Counted from the first letter of the stretch, positions 1 through 8,455 are shown. The stretch is DNA of 33,240 nt from an uncultured Collinsella sp. (GCA_902494855.1 CABUVC010000002.1:1-33240); one strand, 5' to 3'. Notes: generated from the letters alone by a model not told the origin. Program-made: numbers and translations.

Positions 1-2
1 CG

Positions 3-1202
3 CTATCCCAATTCCCGGCATCTATCGATGCGGCAAATGCGCGAGTCCTGGATTTCCTCAGAACGCGCTCGAAGCAGCTGCAACGCAGCGCAGGCATCCC
101 CGATCTGCTTTCGGTCACTGAGTGGTACTACATCTTTCTTGCGGCATCCATTGCCTGCTCACGGCCCCACGCTACGGCCGTCATTCAGATTTCTGACCGT
201 CTGTTCAATCTGGCGCGAGCCGTAGATGGACGTCGCCTTCTTTGTGACCTCGGCCTGCTAAAGAGCATTGTGCTTCTTCCCAACACCATTGCCAAAAAGG
301 CCGAGGGTCGCGCGCTGCTCTTTATTGGCGACGGCGAGCCCAATGATCCGTATTTCCTTTTTGACGGCAGGAGCTTTGACGACAAGCAAATGACCGATGA
401 GATTCTGCACCAGCTCCTCGATTCCGTCGACCGAGCCTACGGCGATCAAAAGAATCCAGTCTATTGGCATCGGCTCGAGGATCAGGGCAACGGCATCTAT
501 CCCCTATTACCCAATACAAAGAGCGGATCGTTCGACGAGAGAATGTTCATCCCCCTTGGGTCGCTAGCGCCAATCTACCGCGGCACCGCCCGCAGCGTTG
601 TAACCAAACTGCCCGAATCAGATCCGACAGACAGTTACCAACAGCACGACTGCTACTACCTGTCGCTAAAGCATCTTCATGATGGCGCAATCATTGCCGC
701 AGAAGATGTACTTGAGCGTGTCCCCGATACAGATATCTACGATGTAAGCCGTGTAGACTACGAAGATTTTCGGAAGGCCAAACCGATCGACGCCCGCGAG
801 GCGAGCCTTCTCATATCACGCGTCGGGCCTCCATTCAAGCTTGCCCTCATCACGCCAGGCCACTTTTCTGTCGGTTCTGAGCGCCCCGTGGAGCGCGGTC
901 TTTTGTTTGAGAGCATTGTCCCCTGCGACGCCATGTTCTGCGCTACCTTTGAGGACGAGCTGCTTGCCCAGTTTGTCCTGGCATACCTGTCGTCCGATGA
1001 GGGGCAGAAGAAACTGGCGGACACCTCGCACGGAGACGCGCTTGTGCAACTTGCCCCAATGGACCTGCGAAGCATGACCGTGCCTGTTCCCGGGCGAGCG
1101 GAGCAGGAGCGCTACGCGCTAGAGTACGAAGCAAAGCAGCGCGCCTACGAGGACGCCCTTAAGCAGGCGGAACATTACGCCGCGAGTAAGGAAACGATGT
1201 AG
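3..1202 (+). CDS. Methyltransferase-like / specificity-like protein, 5' end outside window
   Basis: The frame is open from the first codon of the window to the stop at 1202, so about 399 residues of a longer protein are visible. The first 100 residues resemble the back half of an N6-adenine methyltransferase fold (a hydrophobic strand, then SIVLLPNTIAKKAEGRALLF, the position where HsdM-like proteins have a conserved LP...T...ILVL pattern). No NPPF/NPPY motif is seen in the visible part. The last 140 residues look like the target-recognition end of a type I S subunit: LISRVGPP, then LAQFVLAYLSSDEGQKKLAD, then MTVPVPGRAEQERYA, which matches the usual 'iPvP...EQ' ending followed by a helix. The protein resembles the gene at 19985-21421 in layout. 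The true start, and whether a catalytic domain precedes, cannot be seen. A role in restriction-modification is inferred. Confidence 0.6.
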   Translation, partial: LSQFPASIDAANARVLDFLRTRSKQLQRSAGIPDLLSVTEWYYIFLAASIACSRPHATAVIQISDRLFNLARAVDGRRLLCDLGLLKSIVLLPNTIAKKAEGRALLFIGDGEPNDPYFLFDGRSFDDKQMTDEILHQLLDSVDRAYGDQKNPVYWHRLEDQGNGIYPLLPNTKSGSFDERMFIPLGSLAPIYRGTARSVVTKLPESDPTDSYQQHDCYYLSLKHLHDGAIIAAEDVLERVPDTDIYDVSRVDYEDFRKAKPIDAREASLLISRVGPPFKLALITPGHFSVGSERPVERGLLFESIVPCDAMFCATFEDELLAQFVLAYLSSDEGQKKLADTSHGDALVQLAPMDLRSMTVPVPGRAEQERYALEYEAKQRAYEDALKQAEHYAASKETM

Positions 1203-1209
1203 CGACTGG

Positions 1210-1251
1210 GATCGGCAAGCTGTCTGAACTTTTGCCGACAGCCTGCCGATC
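1210..1251. terminator. Hairpin between convergent genes
   Basis: Inverted repeat with 15-nt arms (1210-1224 and 1237-1251, one mismatch) and a 12-nt loop, lying directly after the stop of the plus-strand gene and before the stop of the convergent minus-strand gene. There is no clear T tract on either side, so termination is inferred from position and stem strength. Confidence 0.55.
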
Positions 1252-1274
1252 AGGCGCGCCGTTCAATGCAGCGG

Positions 1275-1895
1275 CTAGAGATTCTCATCAGACTTCGAAC
1301 TGGCCCTGGCCGCCTCTTCGTCCTCAATCAAATTTTTGACCGCTGTATAGGCGTCATACGTAGCGTCTTCGATCTTATCCAGGGCATCTGGGTCATGCAT
1401 GCAACCGCCCTCCTGGAGTTTCTGGATCAAAAACCAGGCAGCAGTAAGCAAGTTGTCGACATCCTCAACATCCAGCTGATCAATCGAATACGCACTATCG
1501 TCGAGTTCCACCAAATATGAACTGGCGACGCGGATGGCCTTACTTACATATGGCTCAAGGTCGTATTGGGGGTAGCGGGCATCGAGGGCCGTTAACGGAT
1601 CGGTCGGCTCAACCCAATAGAGCATCGTTGCGCTCTCGCGCTTCTCCAGCGGATACTGCTCGACCGCCTTTTCCCAGCTTACATACCAGGGATTGTCGTC
1701 CTTGTCTGCAAGCGATTTGCAGTAAAAAAGTGCCGTAGCAGCACTTGCGCAAGAATAGTAATGGCGCGCCCTGCTCTTCTTGAACTCATCGTTCAGCTCA
1801 TCGTTGTAAAACAGCTCCGCCTCCATGACCAGGAACGGACCATCCTCATCCGTAATGCTCATGGGATAGTTGTTACGCTCATAGTCCGGATACAT
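1275..1895 (-). CDS. Acidic hypothetical protein, 206 aa
   Basis: I do not recognise the family. The frame stays open further upstream, but the ATG at 1895 has a good ribosome binding site (GGAG, 6 nt upstream) and the upstream stretch contains the tail of another gene, so this start is preferred. The protein begins MYPDYERNNYPMSITDEDG, is strongly acidic, and has no signal peptide or membrane segment. Its C-terminal half is predicted mostly helical (IDQLDVEDVDNLLTAAWFLI, then a helix containing LDKIEDATYDAY). It is the last gene of a three-gene minus-strand cluster with the membrane protein at 2067-2891 and the helical protein at 3005-3331. Function unknown. Confidence 0.6.
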   Translation of the reverse strand: MYPDYERNNYPMSITDEDGPFLVMEAELFYNDELNDEFKKSRARHYYSCASAATALFYCKSLADKDDNPWYVSWEKAVEQYPLEKRESATMLYWVEPTDPLTALDARYPQYDLEPYVSKAIRVASSYLVELDDSAYSIDQLDVEDVDNLLTAAWFLIQKLQEGGCMHDPDALDKIEDATYDAYTAVKNLIEDEEAARASSKSDENL

Positions 1896-1923
1896 TTTGT
1901 CTCCAATCAACCGTTCGGACACA

Positions 1924-1980
1924 TTAACAAGCAATATCGAACCCGCGCTCACGCGGAGAGTTGTCACCATCGCGCCAATC
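1924..1980 (-). pseudogene. Duplicated 3' tail of the 108-aa gene
   Basis: On the minus strand this stretch encodes DWRDGDNSPRERGFDIAC followed by a stop. The intact gene at 3005-3331 ends EWIEDDNSPRDRGFDIAC plus stop. The DNA at 1911-1966 matches 2992-3047 at about 84%. A stop codon lies upstream in frame, so only the tail remains. It sits just before the start of the 206-aa gene and suggests a partial duplication of the small gene and its junction with the following gene. Confidence 0.65.
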
Positions 1981-2060
1981 TGCAAGTTTTTCTCATCGCG
2001 TGAAAAGAGCTTGCGATTCTTGCATGTTTTTCTCACGTCGTGACAAGAACTTGCATGGTC
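1981..2060. repeat. Two tandem 40-bp imperfect palindromes
   Basis: Two head-to-tail copies of a 40-bp unit (1981-2020 and 2021-2060) align without gaps. Each unit is itself an imperfect inverted repeat with arms of the GCAAGTT...AACTTGC kind. They lie between the stop of the membrane protein gene (2067) and the tail remnant upstream of the 206-aa gene, so they would be transcribed within the cluster as two consecutive stem-loops, or act as a double operator. Confidence 0.7.
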
Positions 2061-2066
2061 GCCCCG

Positions 2067-2891
2067 CTACCTGCGCCACGAGGCAGCAAGGATAACGGGA
2101 ATCCCGGCAAGGCACACCGCCAAGGCGACGGCTCCGAGCGCGAGCACGATGGCCACGCTTACGACGACATAGGCCACGGCAATGAAGGTCAGTGCCAGCA
2201 GGCAGGCAAGCAGTTCGGCCACGTAGCACAACACCAGGTTCGAGCTCGCGCGCTTCAGCAGGACGTCGGCGAGGCGGACAAGCTCGATAGCGAAGCCGCT
2301 GCCGAAATTGCGTCCGGGGCCCTTGGCAAGGAACCACTTGAACAGGCACATCAGGGCGCAGCCCAGCATGATCATGATGGAAACGGCCCATACATTGTGC
2401 CCCGACTCAACAAGGCTCTGGTCACCCATCGCGCTGCCGTTGATGAGCCAACTCGTTCCATAGCCCATGAACAGCATCGCCAGCAGCAGGCAGGCGCTCA
2501 GCGCGGCGAGAGAGCGCGACACGCGCCCGCTGAACACCGGAGCCTCGCAGCTGAGTCCAAGGCCCTCGCGAACGCGCCAGGCGGCATGGTAGGCAGGGTA
2601 GGCCGCGATGAGCGCGGCCACGAGCAGCGACGCCCAATCGGACCCGGGCACAGCCGACGCGTACTCCGCAATCGCGGAGATGGAGAAGGCAGCATGGAAC
2701 GACTCGTTCAGGAACAGCGCGACCTCGCCCTTCCAGACGCAAAACGGGGCGGCGACGGAGGCGGTGCCGGCAGCGGCAACCGCGGCAACGGCAACGAGCA
2801 GCGCGCCCTGCACGAGTTTGACGACCTCGCCTCTGGCGGTGCGGGGCGCAGACTCAACGGCGCTGGACGAAATTTGAATAGAAGTGTTCAT
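2067..2891 (-). CDS. Multi-pass membrane protein, unknown function
   Basis: Start chosen at ATG 2891 because GAAAGGA lies a few bases upstream; the frame is open slightly further. The product of about 274 aa (MNTSIQISSSAVESAP...) has a short polar N-terminus and several hydrophobic segments: around LVQGALLVAVAAVAAAGTA, WASLLVAALIAAYPAYHAAW, LAALSACLLLAMLFMGYG, VWAVSIMIMLGCALMCLF, and a long C-terminal stretch (LLACLLALTFIAVAYVVVSV and onward), with a final WRR. I count five to six membrane spans. No catalytic or transport motif is recognised. The opposite strand also carries a long open frame, but its product is His/Arg/Gly-rich and has no ribosome binding site, so the minus strand is preferred. 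Lies between the 108-aa gene and the 206-aa gene in the same direction. Confidence 0.65.
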   Translation of the reverse strand: MNTSIQISSSAVESAPRTARGEVVKLVQGALLVAVAAVAAAGTASVAAPFCVWKGEVALFLNESFHAAFSISAIAEYASAVPGSDWASLLVAALIAAYPAYHAAWRVREGLGLSCEAPVFSGRVSRSLAALSACLLLAMLFMGYGTSWLINGSAMGDQSLVESGHNVWAVSIMIMLGCALMCLFKWFLAKGPGRNFGSGFAIELVRLADVLLKRASSNLVLCYVAELLACLLALTFIAVAYVVVSVAIVLALGAVALAVCLAGIPVILAASWRR

Positions 2892-3004
2892 GATTTTCCT
2901 TTCAACAGAAATCAAACCGGAATCGCCGGCAACTAGGATGCAGCCTCTAGTCGGCTCCGATTAGAGATTGTTCGCCCCCATTGATACCAAGCCGTGCGGA
3001 CACA

Positions 3005-3331
3005 CTAACAAGCGATATCGAAACCGCGATCTCGTGGAGAGTTGTCGTCCTCAATCCATTCGAGCCCGACGCACTCATCGATCCCTGCATCGGGAACTGA
3101 CGACCATCTGAACTCGAAACCAAGCTGGTCAAGCTCATCGACTCGCCCACGGATCACTCCGTAAACATCCAACGCATTCTCGAAATCCTCCGAAGACGCG
3201 TAGCCTCGCTCGCACTGCCTGCGCATCTGATGCAAGCGACCCATGGCGGCGGCGATAATCTCGCGAAGAGCGATAACCTCGCGCTCGCATACATCAATGT
3301 TTCCTTCGTTGAGTTTGATGCGATCGGACAT
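3005..3331 (-). CDS. Small helical hypothetical protein, 108 aa
   Basis: Start at ATG 3331, with GGGAGG 5 nt upstream; the open frame continues much further upstream, into the region antisense to the 719-aa gene, and that extension is not coding. The protein (MSDRIKLNEGNIDVCEREV...) has a long amphipathic helix from about residue 12 to 70, likely coiled coil (CEREVIALREIIAAAMGRLH, then FENALDVYGVIRGRVDELDQ), and an acidic tail ending DRGFDIAC. Size and helical character recall small secreted or partner helical proteins, but the WXG motif is absent and I do not assign a family. First gene of the minus-strand cluster. Its 3' tail is duplicated at 1924-1980. Confidence 0.6.
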   Translation of the reverse strand: MSDRIKLNEGNIDVCEREVIALREIIAAAMGRLHQMRRQCERGYASSEDFENALDVYGVIRGRVDELDQLGFEFRWSSVPDAGIDECVGLEWIEDDNSPRDRGFDIAC

Positions 3332-3370
3332 AACGGCCTCCCTGGTTTTAACCCTTTTCGCTTGACTCCA

Positions 3371-3399
3371 TTGAACAGCCGCAAACAGCCGCGTAATAT
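3371..3399 (+). promoter_or_regulatory. Sigma-70-type promoter with AACAGCC repeats
   Basis: TTGAAC (3371-3376), a 17-nt spacer and TAATAT (3394-3399) lie 41 nt upstream of the ATG at 3441. Two direct copies of AACAGCC (3374-3380 and 3384-3390) overlap the -35/spacer, and an inverted copy GGCTGTT (3424-3430) lies in the leader, a candidate operator. The same intergenic region must also hold the promoter of the divergent gene at 3331; I see no clear -35/-10 for it. Confidence 0.6.
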
Positions 3400-3440
3400 G
3401 ACTTTTATCGCGTTTTAAATTTTGGCTGTTTGGAGCATCA

Positions 3441-5600
3441 ATGCTTAAGTCCGAAAAAGAAGCATTTAACTGGGGTTTTGAGGCTGGCTTTCTTCGCTCC
3501 CCTGTCAATCCCCGTATGCTACTTCTTAACAGGACGCCGGAGATTGATTGTGCCGGCGACGGAAACACATCCGGCAATGCAAGCGCATGGAGTCTCGTCT
3601 CCATAGCCAACGACCTATTGCGCGTCGACTTAAGCTCGCTTTTCAACGAGATTGCGTCCCATTTTCGTGAACGAGCAAACCGTCGCTTTTATATCGACCT
3701 GCAGAACGCCATGCGCCAGCCCCCTGCTGCTCCTCACCCTGCGCAACACACCTCGATGGACTGCGCAGCCGAGCCAGACCATGACGACTGGCTCGATCCA
3801 GACGATCCCGACCAAGAGCCCACCCAAGCAGAATTGAACGAAGCTGAAATCGCTATCAACCTTCAAAAACAAAAGGAACGCGACCTCGATTTCTTTGCTC
3901 CGATATTCGACAAAGCCATTACAAGCCATGCACACGGAGAGATTTCCGGCATGGCCAGATATCTCCTTGAAAATGTCTGTAGACAGTGTGTCATGAACAT
4001 CACGGCGATTCCCGACTATCGCTATTACAGCTGCTGGATGAACAACAACGCTATTGAGTGCGACGAGATCAACCGCCTGTACCGCGCAGTGATTACAACA
4101 TCGGGCCAACTCAACAAGCAAGAAATGGCGTCCCTCTTCAGCTCCTATCTGCAGCTCGAGTCGAACGACATGAGCATTAACGCTACCAACGGCGAGACCG
4201 ATCTAACAGCACCGGTGCCGTATGACCGCGACAATCCTATACGCAACTTTCCCAAGGCGAAATCTCAGATAGAAACAGCTTGCGTCTGCACCAATATCGA
4301 TCTCTTTCGAGCGCTTCTCATTGTTTTTTATCAGGAATGTCTGGAGCTTACCCCGCTGCTTAAAAACACCGAGGCACCTAGCCTGCTCGCGCAAAACGAA
4401 GAGTTTTTCCCAGCCGCCATCAAAACAAGCGACCCGCGACAATTTCGATTATTCGATGAGCAGCTGCCGGCAATCATCCGCTTTGGCGAAGCTTTTGTAT
4501 ACGCAGCCAAAAAACACTTGCCCGGAAACGAAACGGCTCAAAAGCTCGAAGAGCATTTGAATGGAATAAAGCGCATGAACAGCGCCCCCTTTATGCAGGC
4601 GTTTCGTAAAAACTATCTCGAAGCTATGCGCGAGAACCAGATCTTCGCAAATGGAGACTTCCATACGCATGCAGAGCTTAACGACCAGGAAAACCTCAAT
4701 AGGCTCGTTGGGCTTCAAGCCGTTATTTCAAAGGCAGGAGAGCTCTACTTCACCGAAGAGGAATGGTCCTTTGCAAGCCTTTATGCCCGCATCCTTCACG
4801 AGCTGCTGCTGTGCGGCATTATGCCGATATCATGCCAAACCTGCGGTTCGCTCTTTTTTCCGACCGGTCCTAACAGCAAGTACTGCGATCGATATAACGC
4901 GGCAACCAAGCTCTACTGCAACCCGCGATATAACGCCAAAAAACATCTTGGTCGCAAATCGCCCCGCGATGTCGCGCTCAATATGCAGAGAAAGACCGAA
5001 ACGGCATATGAAAAGGGCCTAACGGATTGTGCCCACTATTTTGAGCGCCTCGGCAGCTTTGTCCTCGATGGTCTTGGCCCAGCATACCAAGCGAACGACC
5101 TCATTTCCGATGAACTCTATAGGACGTGGCTGTCTATCGTCAACCAGCCCAATTGTAGAGCGAAAATCAAGCGGCCGGATAGGCTCGAGTATCCATACCC
5201 CGTGCTGTGGTACGGATTTGTCCGCGATGGCAATCGGTATGTACAAGTCGAGTTTCCTGGAGCCGAGTACCCAACGCTTTTTGAATGTTTAAGCCAGCTC
5301 GCCGAAAGCCCACACTCAAAGTGCACACTGGATTACAAGGGGCCAGGTGAGCATCCATACAGCTCATGGCATGTAAAACTGCACATGTTGTTGGAGATCA
5401 TTGTACAGATAAATAACGCCGACCACGTGGCGAGGCCCATCCCATTGCTTGGAATCGATGGGCCCGAATATGTCTGGACTGACCCGACCGTCCAAGACAC
5501 ATGGAGCACGCCCGACGCATGCATCTACAGCACCGGAACGATTGAAGACCTTAGCTTTACCGTGTATACAAAGGGATATGGCCCGGAAAAGCAGAACTGA
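3441..5600 (+). CDS. 719-aa protein with Cys4 zinc-finger-like motif
   Basis: Clear start (ATG 3441, TTGGAGC upstream) behind a good promoter. No signal peptide or membrane span. Residues 1-100 have no recognised domain; residues 110-150 are acidic (DHDDWLDPDDPDQEPTQAEL), a likely linker; residues 150-450 are mainly helical. At 465-493 there is C465-x2-C468 ... C482 ... C493 (SCQTCGSLFF, KYCDRY, LYCN), a treble-clef-like zinc site followed by a basic stretch (KKHLGRKSPRD). The layout resembles the DUF6076 type of uncharacterised protein, as I recall it; I am not sure of that name. The C-terminal 170 residues form a separate, strand-rich part with many aromatic residues. The zinc site suggests nucleic-acid binding (inference). 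Single-gene transcript beside the restriction operon. Confidence 0.7.
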   Translation: MLKSEKEAFNWGFEAGFLRSPVNPRMLLLNRTPEIDCAGDGNTSGNASAWSLVSIANDLLRVDLSSLFNEIASHFRERANRRFYIDLQNAMRQPPAAPHPAQHTSMDCAAEPDHDDWLDPDDPDQEPTQAELNEAEIAINLQKQKERDLDFFAPIFDKAITSHAHGEISGMARYLLENVCRQCVMNITAIPDYRYYSCWMNNNAIECDEINRLYRAVITTSGQLNKQEMASLFSSYLQLESNDMSINATNGETDLTAPVPYDRDNPIRNFPKAKSQIETACVCTNIDLFRALLIVFYQECLELTPLLKNTEAPSLLAQNEEFFPAAIKTSDPRQFRLFDEQLPAIIRFGEAFVYAAKKHLPGNETAQKLEEHLNGIKRMNSAPFMQAFRKNYLEAMRENQIFANGDFHTHAELNDQENLNRLVGLQAVISKAGELYFTEEEWSFASLYARILHELLLCGIMPISCQTCGSLFFPTGPNSKYCDRYNAATKLYCNPRYNAKKHLGRKSPRDVALNMQRKTETAYEKGLTDCAHYFERLGSFVLDGLGPAYQANDLISDELYRTWLSIVNQPNCRAKIKRPDRLEYPYPVLWYGFVRDGNRYVQVEFPGAEYPTLFECLSQLAESPHSKCTLDYKGPGEHPYSSWHVKLHMLLEIIVQINNADHVARPIPLLGIDGPEYVWTDPTVQDTWSTPDACIYSTGTIEDLSFTVYTKGYGPEKQN

Positions 5601-5761
5601 ACCGGTCGACATGTGCAAGGGCTGCATGCGGAAGCGCCGAAGGGCAGACCGCTAGTAATAAAACAGAACCGATGAGCGCATAGGTCTCATACGCTGGAGC
5701 AACAGCAACGGCGACTTTCACGGTATTCTGCAGTATCCAAACGGATCAACACCCAAATTAC

Positions 5762-6898
5762 TTAGTCTATCTGCCCCTTTTCGGCTTCAAGCAATTCCCG
5801 TTCCGAGACGTCTTTGGAATGCACAAATAGGCCCGACATCATACGGTCGCCAATTTCATTGAGTTGTTCAGCAATATTCTCGAATGGTTTATTCAAATCA
5901 AGAGTTTTAAGGTAGAACCAGTGGCCAAGTTCATACCAGCATTCATCCAGCGGACCCTCCATAGACGTTTGGGCATAGAGCAGCATTCCGGATACGCTCG
6001 CGTTTCGCTGCGCACAATGCATAACATAACTAAATATCTGATTTCTATGTTCAGGACTCAGTATCTTTTTCTCGCAGTGTGTTCCAAGAATTGTTCCATA
6101 GCACTTAGCATCTATCACTAGTTTATAGCTAGGCCCTGTTAGCACGACATCCGTGCGCAACCTTGGTAGGTATTGAGACCTTACGCCAATACCATAGTCA
6201 ACGATAGGCGCAGCAGGCATTAACCGCGGAAAATGTCTGCGATAATATTCACGTATAAACTTCTCAAATAGAGAAGAGAGCCTCTGGCTGCTCAACATAG
6301 ACGAAAATTCCGCATTACCGTTTTCATCATGAACAGGAATGCTCTTCTCCAAAACCATCCGGCAAACCGCCATCAAGAATCGATAACTCTGATTGAGTTT
6401 GTTGTACCTAACCAGTCTCCAATCAATCGAATTAGCCTCGAGTGAATCGACAGTAGATAGGTATAGTGCGCTTGCCCTGAGTCCCTTTCGCGTTCGCGGA
6501 GAAACATCATGGCTGCGGATTAATTGAATTATTGCAGTTTTAACAATTTGATTCATATAGGTATTGGCTGTGAAGCTGTCATATAGACACTGCAAACGCA
6601 TTGTCCCCCGAGCTTTTAAAGCGATGCTTTTCTGAATCAGCGGCCGACCTCTCAGGACTGCAAGAGGCTCTTCATGAGGCGAATAGACACGCTCAAGCCC
6701 TCGCAAATACTCTCTTTTTACAGCATCATTCAAGATAATTGCAAAAAGCTCACCGAGTCCATCGAACGGCTCTTTGCCGACTGCCTTCAAGGTGTCCGCG
6801 AACACCGCTTCCGCATCACTACCGGAAATACCAGTCGCATACGCAATCATATATAAAATGTTACGGATTGCGACGTTGTTCGCAGCCGTATTGGACAT
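5762..6898 (-). CDS. McrC-like restriction nuclease subunit (PD-(D/E)xK)
   Basis: 378-aa product, last gene of a five-gene operon. McrC proteins supply the nuclease of McrBC-type complexes and stimulate the partner McrB NTPase. The nuclease signature is visible at D250 (RLRTDVVL) and VIDAK at 261-265 (D263, K265), within a strand-loop-strand, followed by a helix with NQIFSYV as in other McrC/RecB-like nucleases. Residues 1-240 are helical and resemble the McrC N-terminal region (YMNQIVKTAI, LFEKFIREYYRRHFP). The start at 6898 is one base after the stop of the McrB-like gene, so translation is probably coupled. Confident at family level; recognition specificity is unknown. Confidence 0.85.
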   Translation of the reverse strand: MSNTAANNVAIRNILYMIAYATGISGSDAEAVFADTLKAVGKEPFDGLGELFAIILNDAVKREYLRGLERVYSPHEEPLAVLRGRPLIQKSIALKARGTMRLQCLYDSFTANTYMNQIVKTAIIQLIRSHDVSPRTRKGLRASALYLSTVDSLEANSIDWRLVRYNKLNQSYRFLMAVCRMVLEKSIPVHDENGNAEFSSMLSSQRLSSLFEKFIREYYRRHFPRLMPAAPIVDYGIGVRSQYLPRLRTDVVLTGPSYKLVIDAKCYGTILGTHCEKKILSPEHRNQIFSYVMHCAQRNASVSGMLLYAQTSMEGPLDECWYELGHWFYLKTLDLNKPFENIAEQLNEIGDRMMSGLFVHSKDVSERELLEAEKGQID

Positions 6899-6899
6899 C

Positions 6900-7790
6900 C
6901 TAATCTATAGCCTCATACAAAAGAGAAACCTGTTCATCTAAGATTTCCTTATCGGACGAATCAAACCAATACTCTTGAAGAAGAGGCCGCAGTTCATAGT
7001 CAACGATAGACTTGACCTCAATATCCGTAGGGGCAGAATCGAAACAAAAATAGCTATGCCCGATACAAAAACCCTCCCCAAGCGAAGAGTCATGCGAAAT
7101 GACATCATTTAATCGACGAACAGCATCGACGAGCGAGGTTAGTCTATCGTTACCCAATGAATCAATATAGTCTATAAATGAGCGCTGATTGAGCGCCGGA
7201 CTCATAGAGTAAAACGCGAATCTCCTTCGAAGCGCATAATCAACCAGCGCGAGACCGCGATCGGCGGTATTCATCATGCCAATTATAAATAGATTCTTCG
7301 GAACCGTTAACGGTTCTGGCAATCCCGGAACCACCAATGACTCACCACGATGGTCAGCTTCAATTAACATGAGCAGTTCTCCAAATACTTTTGAAAGATT
7401 TGCTCTATTAATTTCGTCGATTATGAGGTAATAATTTTCAAACCGATGGCTTCTATCTGACGCTCGACGAAAAAACTTGGTAAACAAACCCTCCTGAGCA
7501 GCGAAAAGCCCATCAGCCGTAGGTTTAAAACCGACTATATAATCCTCATAAGAAGATCCTTGATGAAATTGAACCTTCTCTATACACGTATTATCGGTAG
7601 CGCCCATGAGCGAATATGCCAATCGTGTAGCAGCAAAGGTTTTCCCCGTACCCGGCGCACCCTGGAGAATGATATTCTTTTTTCTCTTAAGCAACGAGAC
7701 GATTGCATCGTAAGACGCTTCGTCCATATAGACTTCTTCAAGAAAATCGCTTTTGTTATATCTTGTAGCGTCGGTACTCCTAAACGTCAT
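6900..7790 (-). CDS. McrB-like AAA+ NTPase
   Basis: 296-aa AAA+ motor of the McrB family. Walker A GAPGTGKT at 44-51; Walker B YLIIDEINRANLSKVFGEL at about 121-139; the McrB signature MMNTADRG at about 172-179, where E. coli McrB has MNTADRS; then RRRFAF with candidate arginine fingers. The family normally uses GTP and powers translocation toward cleavage by McrC. The protein is much shorter than E. coli McrB (459 aa) and consists almost only of the AAA+ domain: the N-terminal DNA-reading domain is missing. DNA recognition must therefore come from another subunit, plausibly the 214-aa neighbour, whose stop overlaps this start by 4 bp (ATGA). Confidence 0.88.
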   Translation of the reverse strand: MTFRSTDATRYNKSDFLEEVYMDEASYDAIVSLLKRKKNIILQGAPGTGKTFAATRLAYSLMGATDNTCIEKVQFHQGSSYEDYIVGFKPTADGLFAAQEGLFTKFFRRASDRSHRFENYYLIIDEINRANLSKVFGELLMLIEADHRGESLVVPGLPEPLTVPKNLFIIGMMNTADRGLALVDYALRRRFAFYSMSPALNQRSFIDYIDSLGNDRLTSLVDAVRRLNDVISHDSSLGEGFCIGHSYFCFDSAPTDIEVKSIVDYELRPLLQEYWFDSSDKEILDEQVSLLYEAID

Positions 7791-8431
7791 TTGGCACTCA
7801 CGCTTTCTCGACGATTGACAAATTCTATGAGCCCACGGGGCTTGATAATTCCGGCTGCTTTTTCATTTTCGCTTGCTTTTAAGAGCTTTTCGAGACCAAA
7901 ACCAAGAGGCCAGGCTTTTGGGATTTCAGCATCAGAGAGGTAGTCAGCAAAATATAACCGGTTAATGGTTCTAACAATATAAATCGTCAGATGTGCAATG
8001 ATGGGCTGGACGTATGGGTCGGTTTCGTCATTATCATATGAACCACCAGCACAAAATGGTTTTCCCTCTCCGACTATAGTAGGAAAACCGGCTCGTACAG
8101 ACCACCCCGGGAAACGATTATTGAACTGGTCGCGAATCGTATAGTTTTTAGGTCTTCGCTTATAGACCTGCATGTTATATTCGCAATCGACGCCGCCCGT
8201 CTGTATAAGGTCGACTCTGTAAGGGGGCGTACCCTCTTCAATCTCCTTTGCCTTCAGGTTGTCTTCGTCAATCTGGCAGTATTTGAAAAACTCCACGGCC
8301 TCATTTGGGTCAATACCGGAAAGGTCGATATAAGTCTGGCCACCGCCTCCATCAGGCTTTTTAATACCTTCGATATTGCGAAAGTCAGCGGCAGTCAGGT
8401 GACGGTACATAATCTCATCCACAAATAACAT
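7787..8431 (-). CDS. Unrecognised 214-aa restriction-operon protein
   Basis: Start at ATG 8431 with GAGGCGG upstream. It lies between the D12 methylase and the McrB-like gene and overlaps the latter by 4 bp, so it belongs to the restriction module. I do not recognise the fold. Visible features: an N-terminal MYRHLTAADFRNIEG, a glycine-rich turn (PDGGGGQTYIDLSGI), a basic middle (YKRRPKNYTIRDQFNNRFPG) and a C-terminal helical region (HLTIYIVRTINRLYFADYL). BsuMI has a third restriction gene next to its McrB/McrC-like pair, and this may be its functional counterpart. I infer a DNA-recognition role from the lack of a reading domain in the McrB-like protein; alternatively it could be a nuclease or structural subunit. 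Confidence 0.7.
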   Translation of the reverse strand: MLFVDEIMYRHLTAADFRNIEGIKKPDGGGGQTYIDLSGIDPNEAVEFFKYCQIDEDNLKAKEIEEGTPPYRVDLIQTGGVDCEYNMQVYKRRPKNYTIRDQFNNRFPGWSVRAGFPTIVGEGKPFCAGGSYDNDETDPYVQPIIAHLTIYIVRTINRLYFADYLSDAEIPKAWPLGFGLEKLLKASENEKAAGIIKPRGLIEFVNRRESVSAK

Positions 8432-8455
8432 TCGACCGCCTCGTTCAATCGGTGC

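Noticed and set aside
1981..2060. Type III toxin-antitoxin RNA repeats (ToxI-like) ahead of a toxin gene
   Set aside because: The tandem repeat length fits, but there are only two copies, no terminator follows them, and the next protein is strongly acidic, unlike the basic RNases of ToxN-type systems.
2040..2936. 298-aa open frame on the plus strand
   Set aside because: Rich in His, Arg, Gly and Gln with no start signal; the opposite strand gives a membrane protein with a good ribosome binding site.
3005..3331. WXG100/ESX secreted protein
   Set aside because: Right size and helical, but the WXG turn is missing and no EssC-type ATPase gene is nearby; the VirD4-like protein is of another family.
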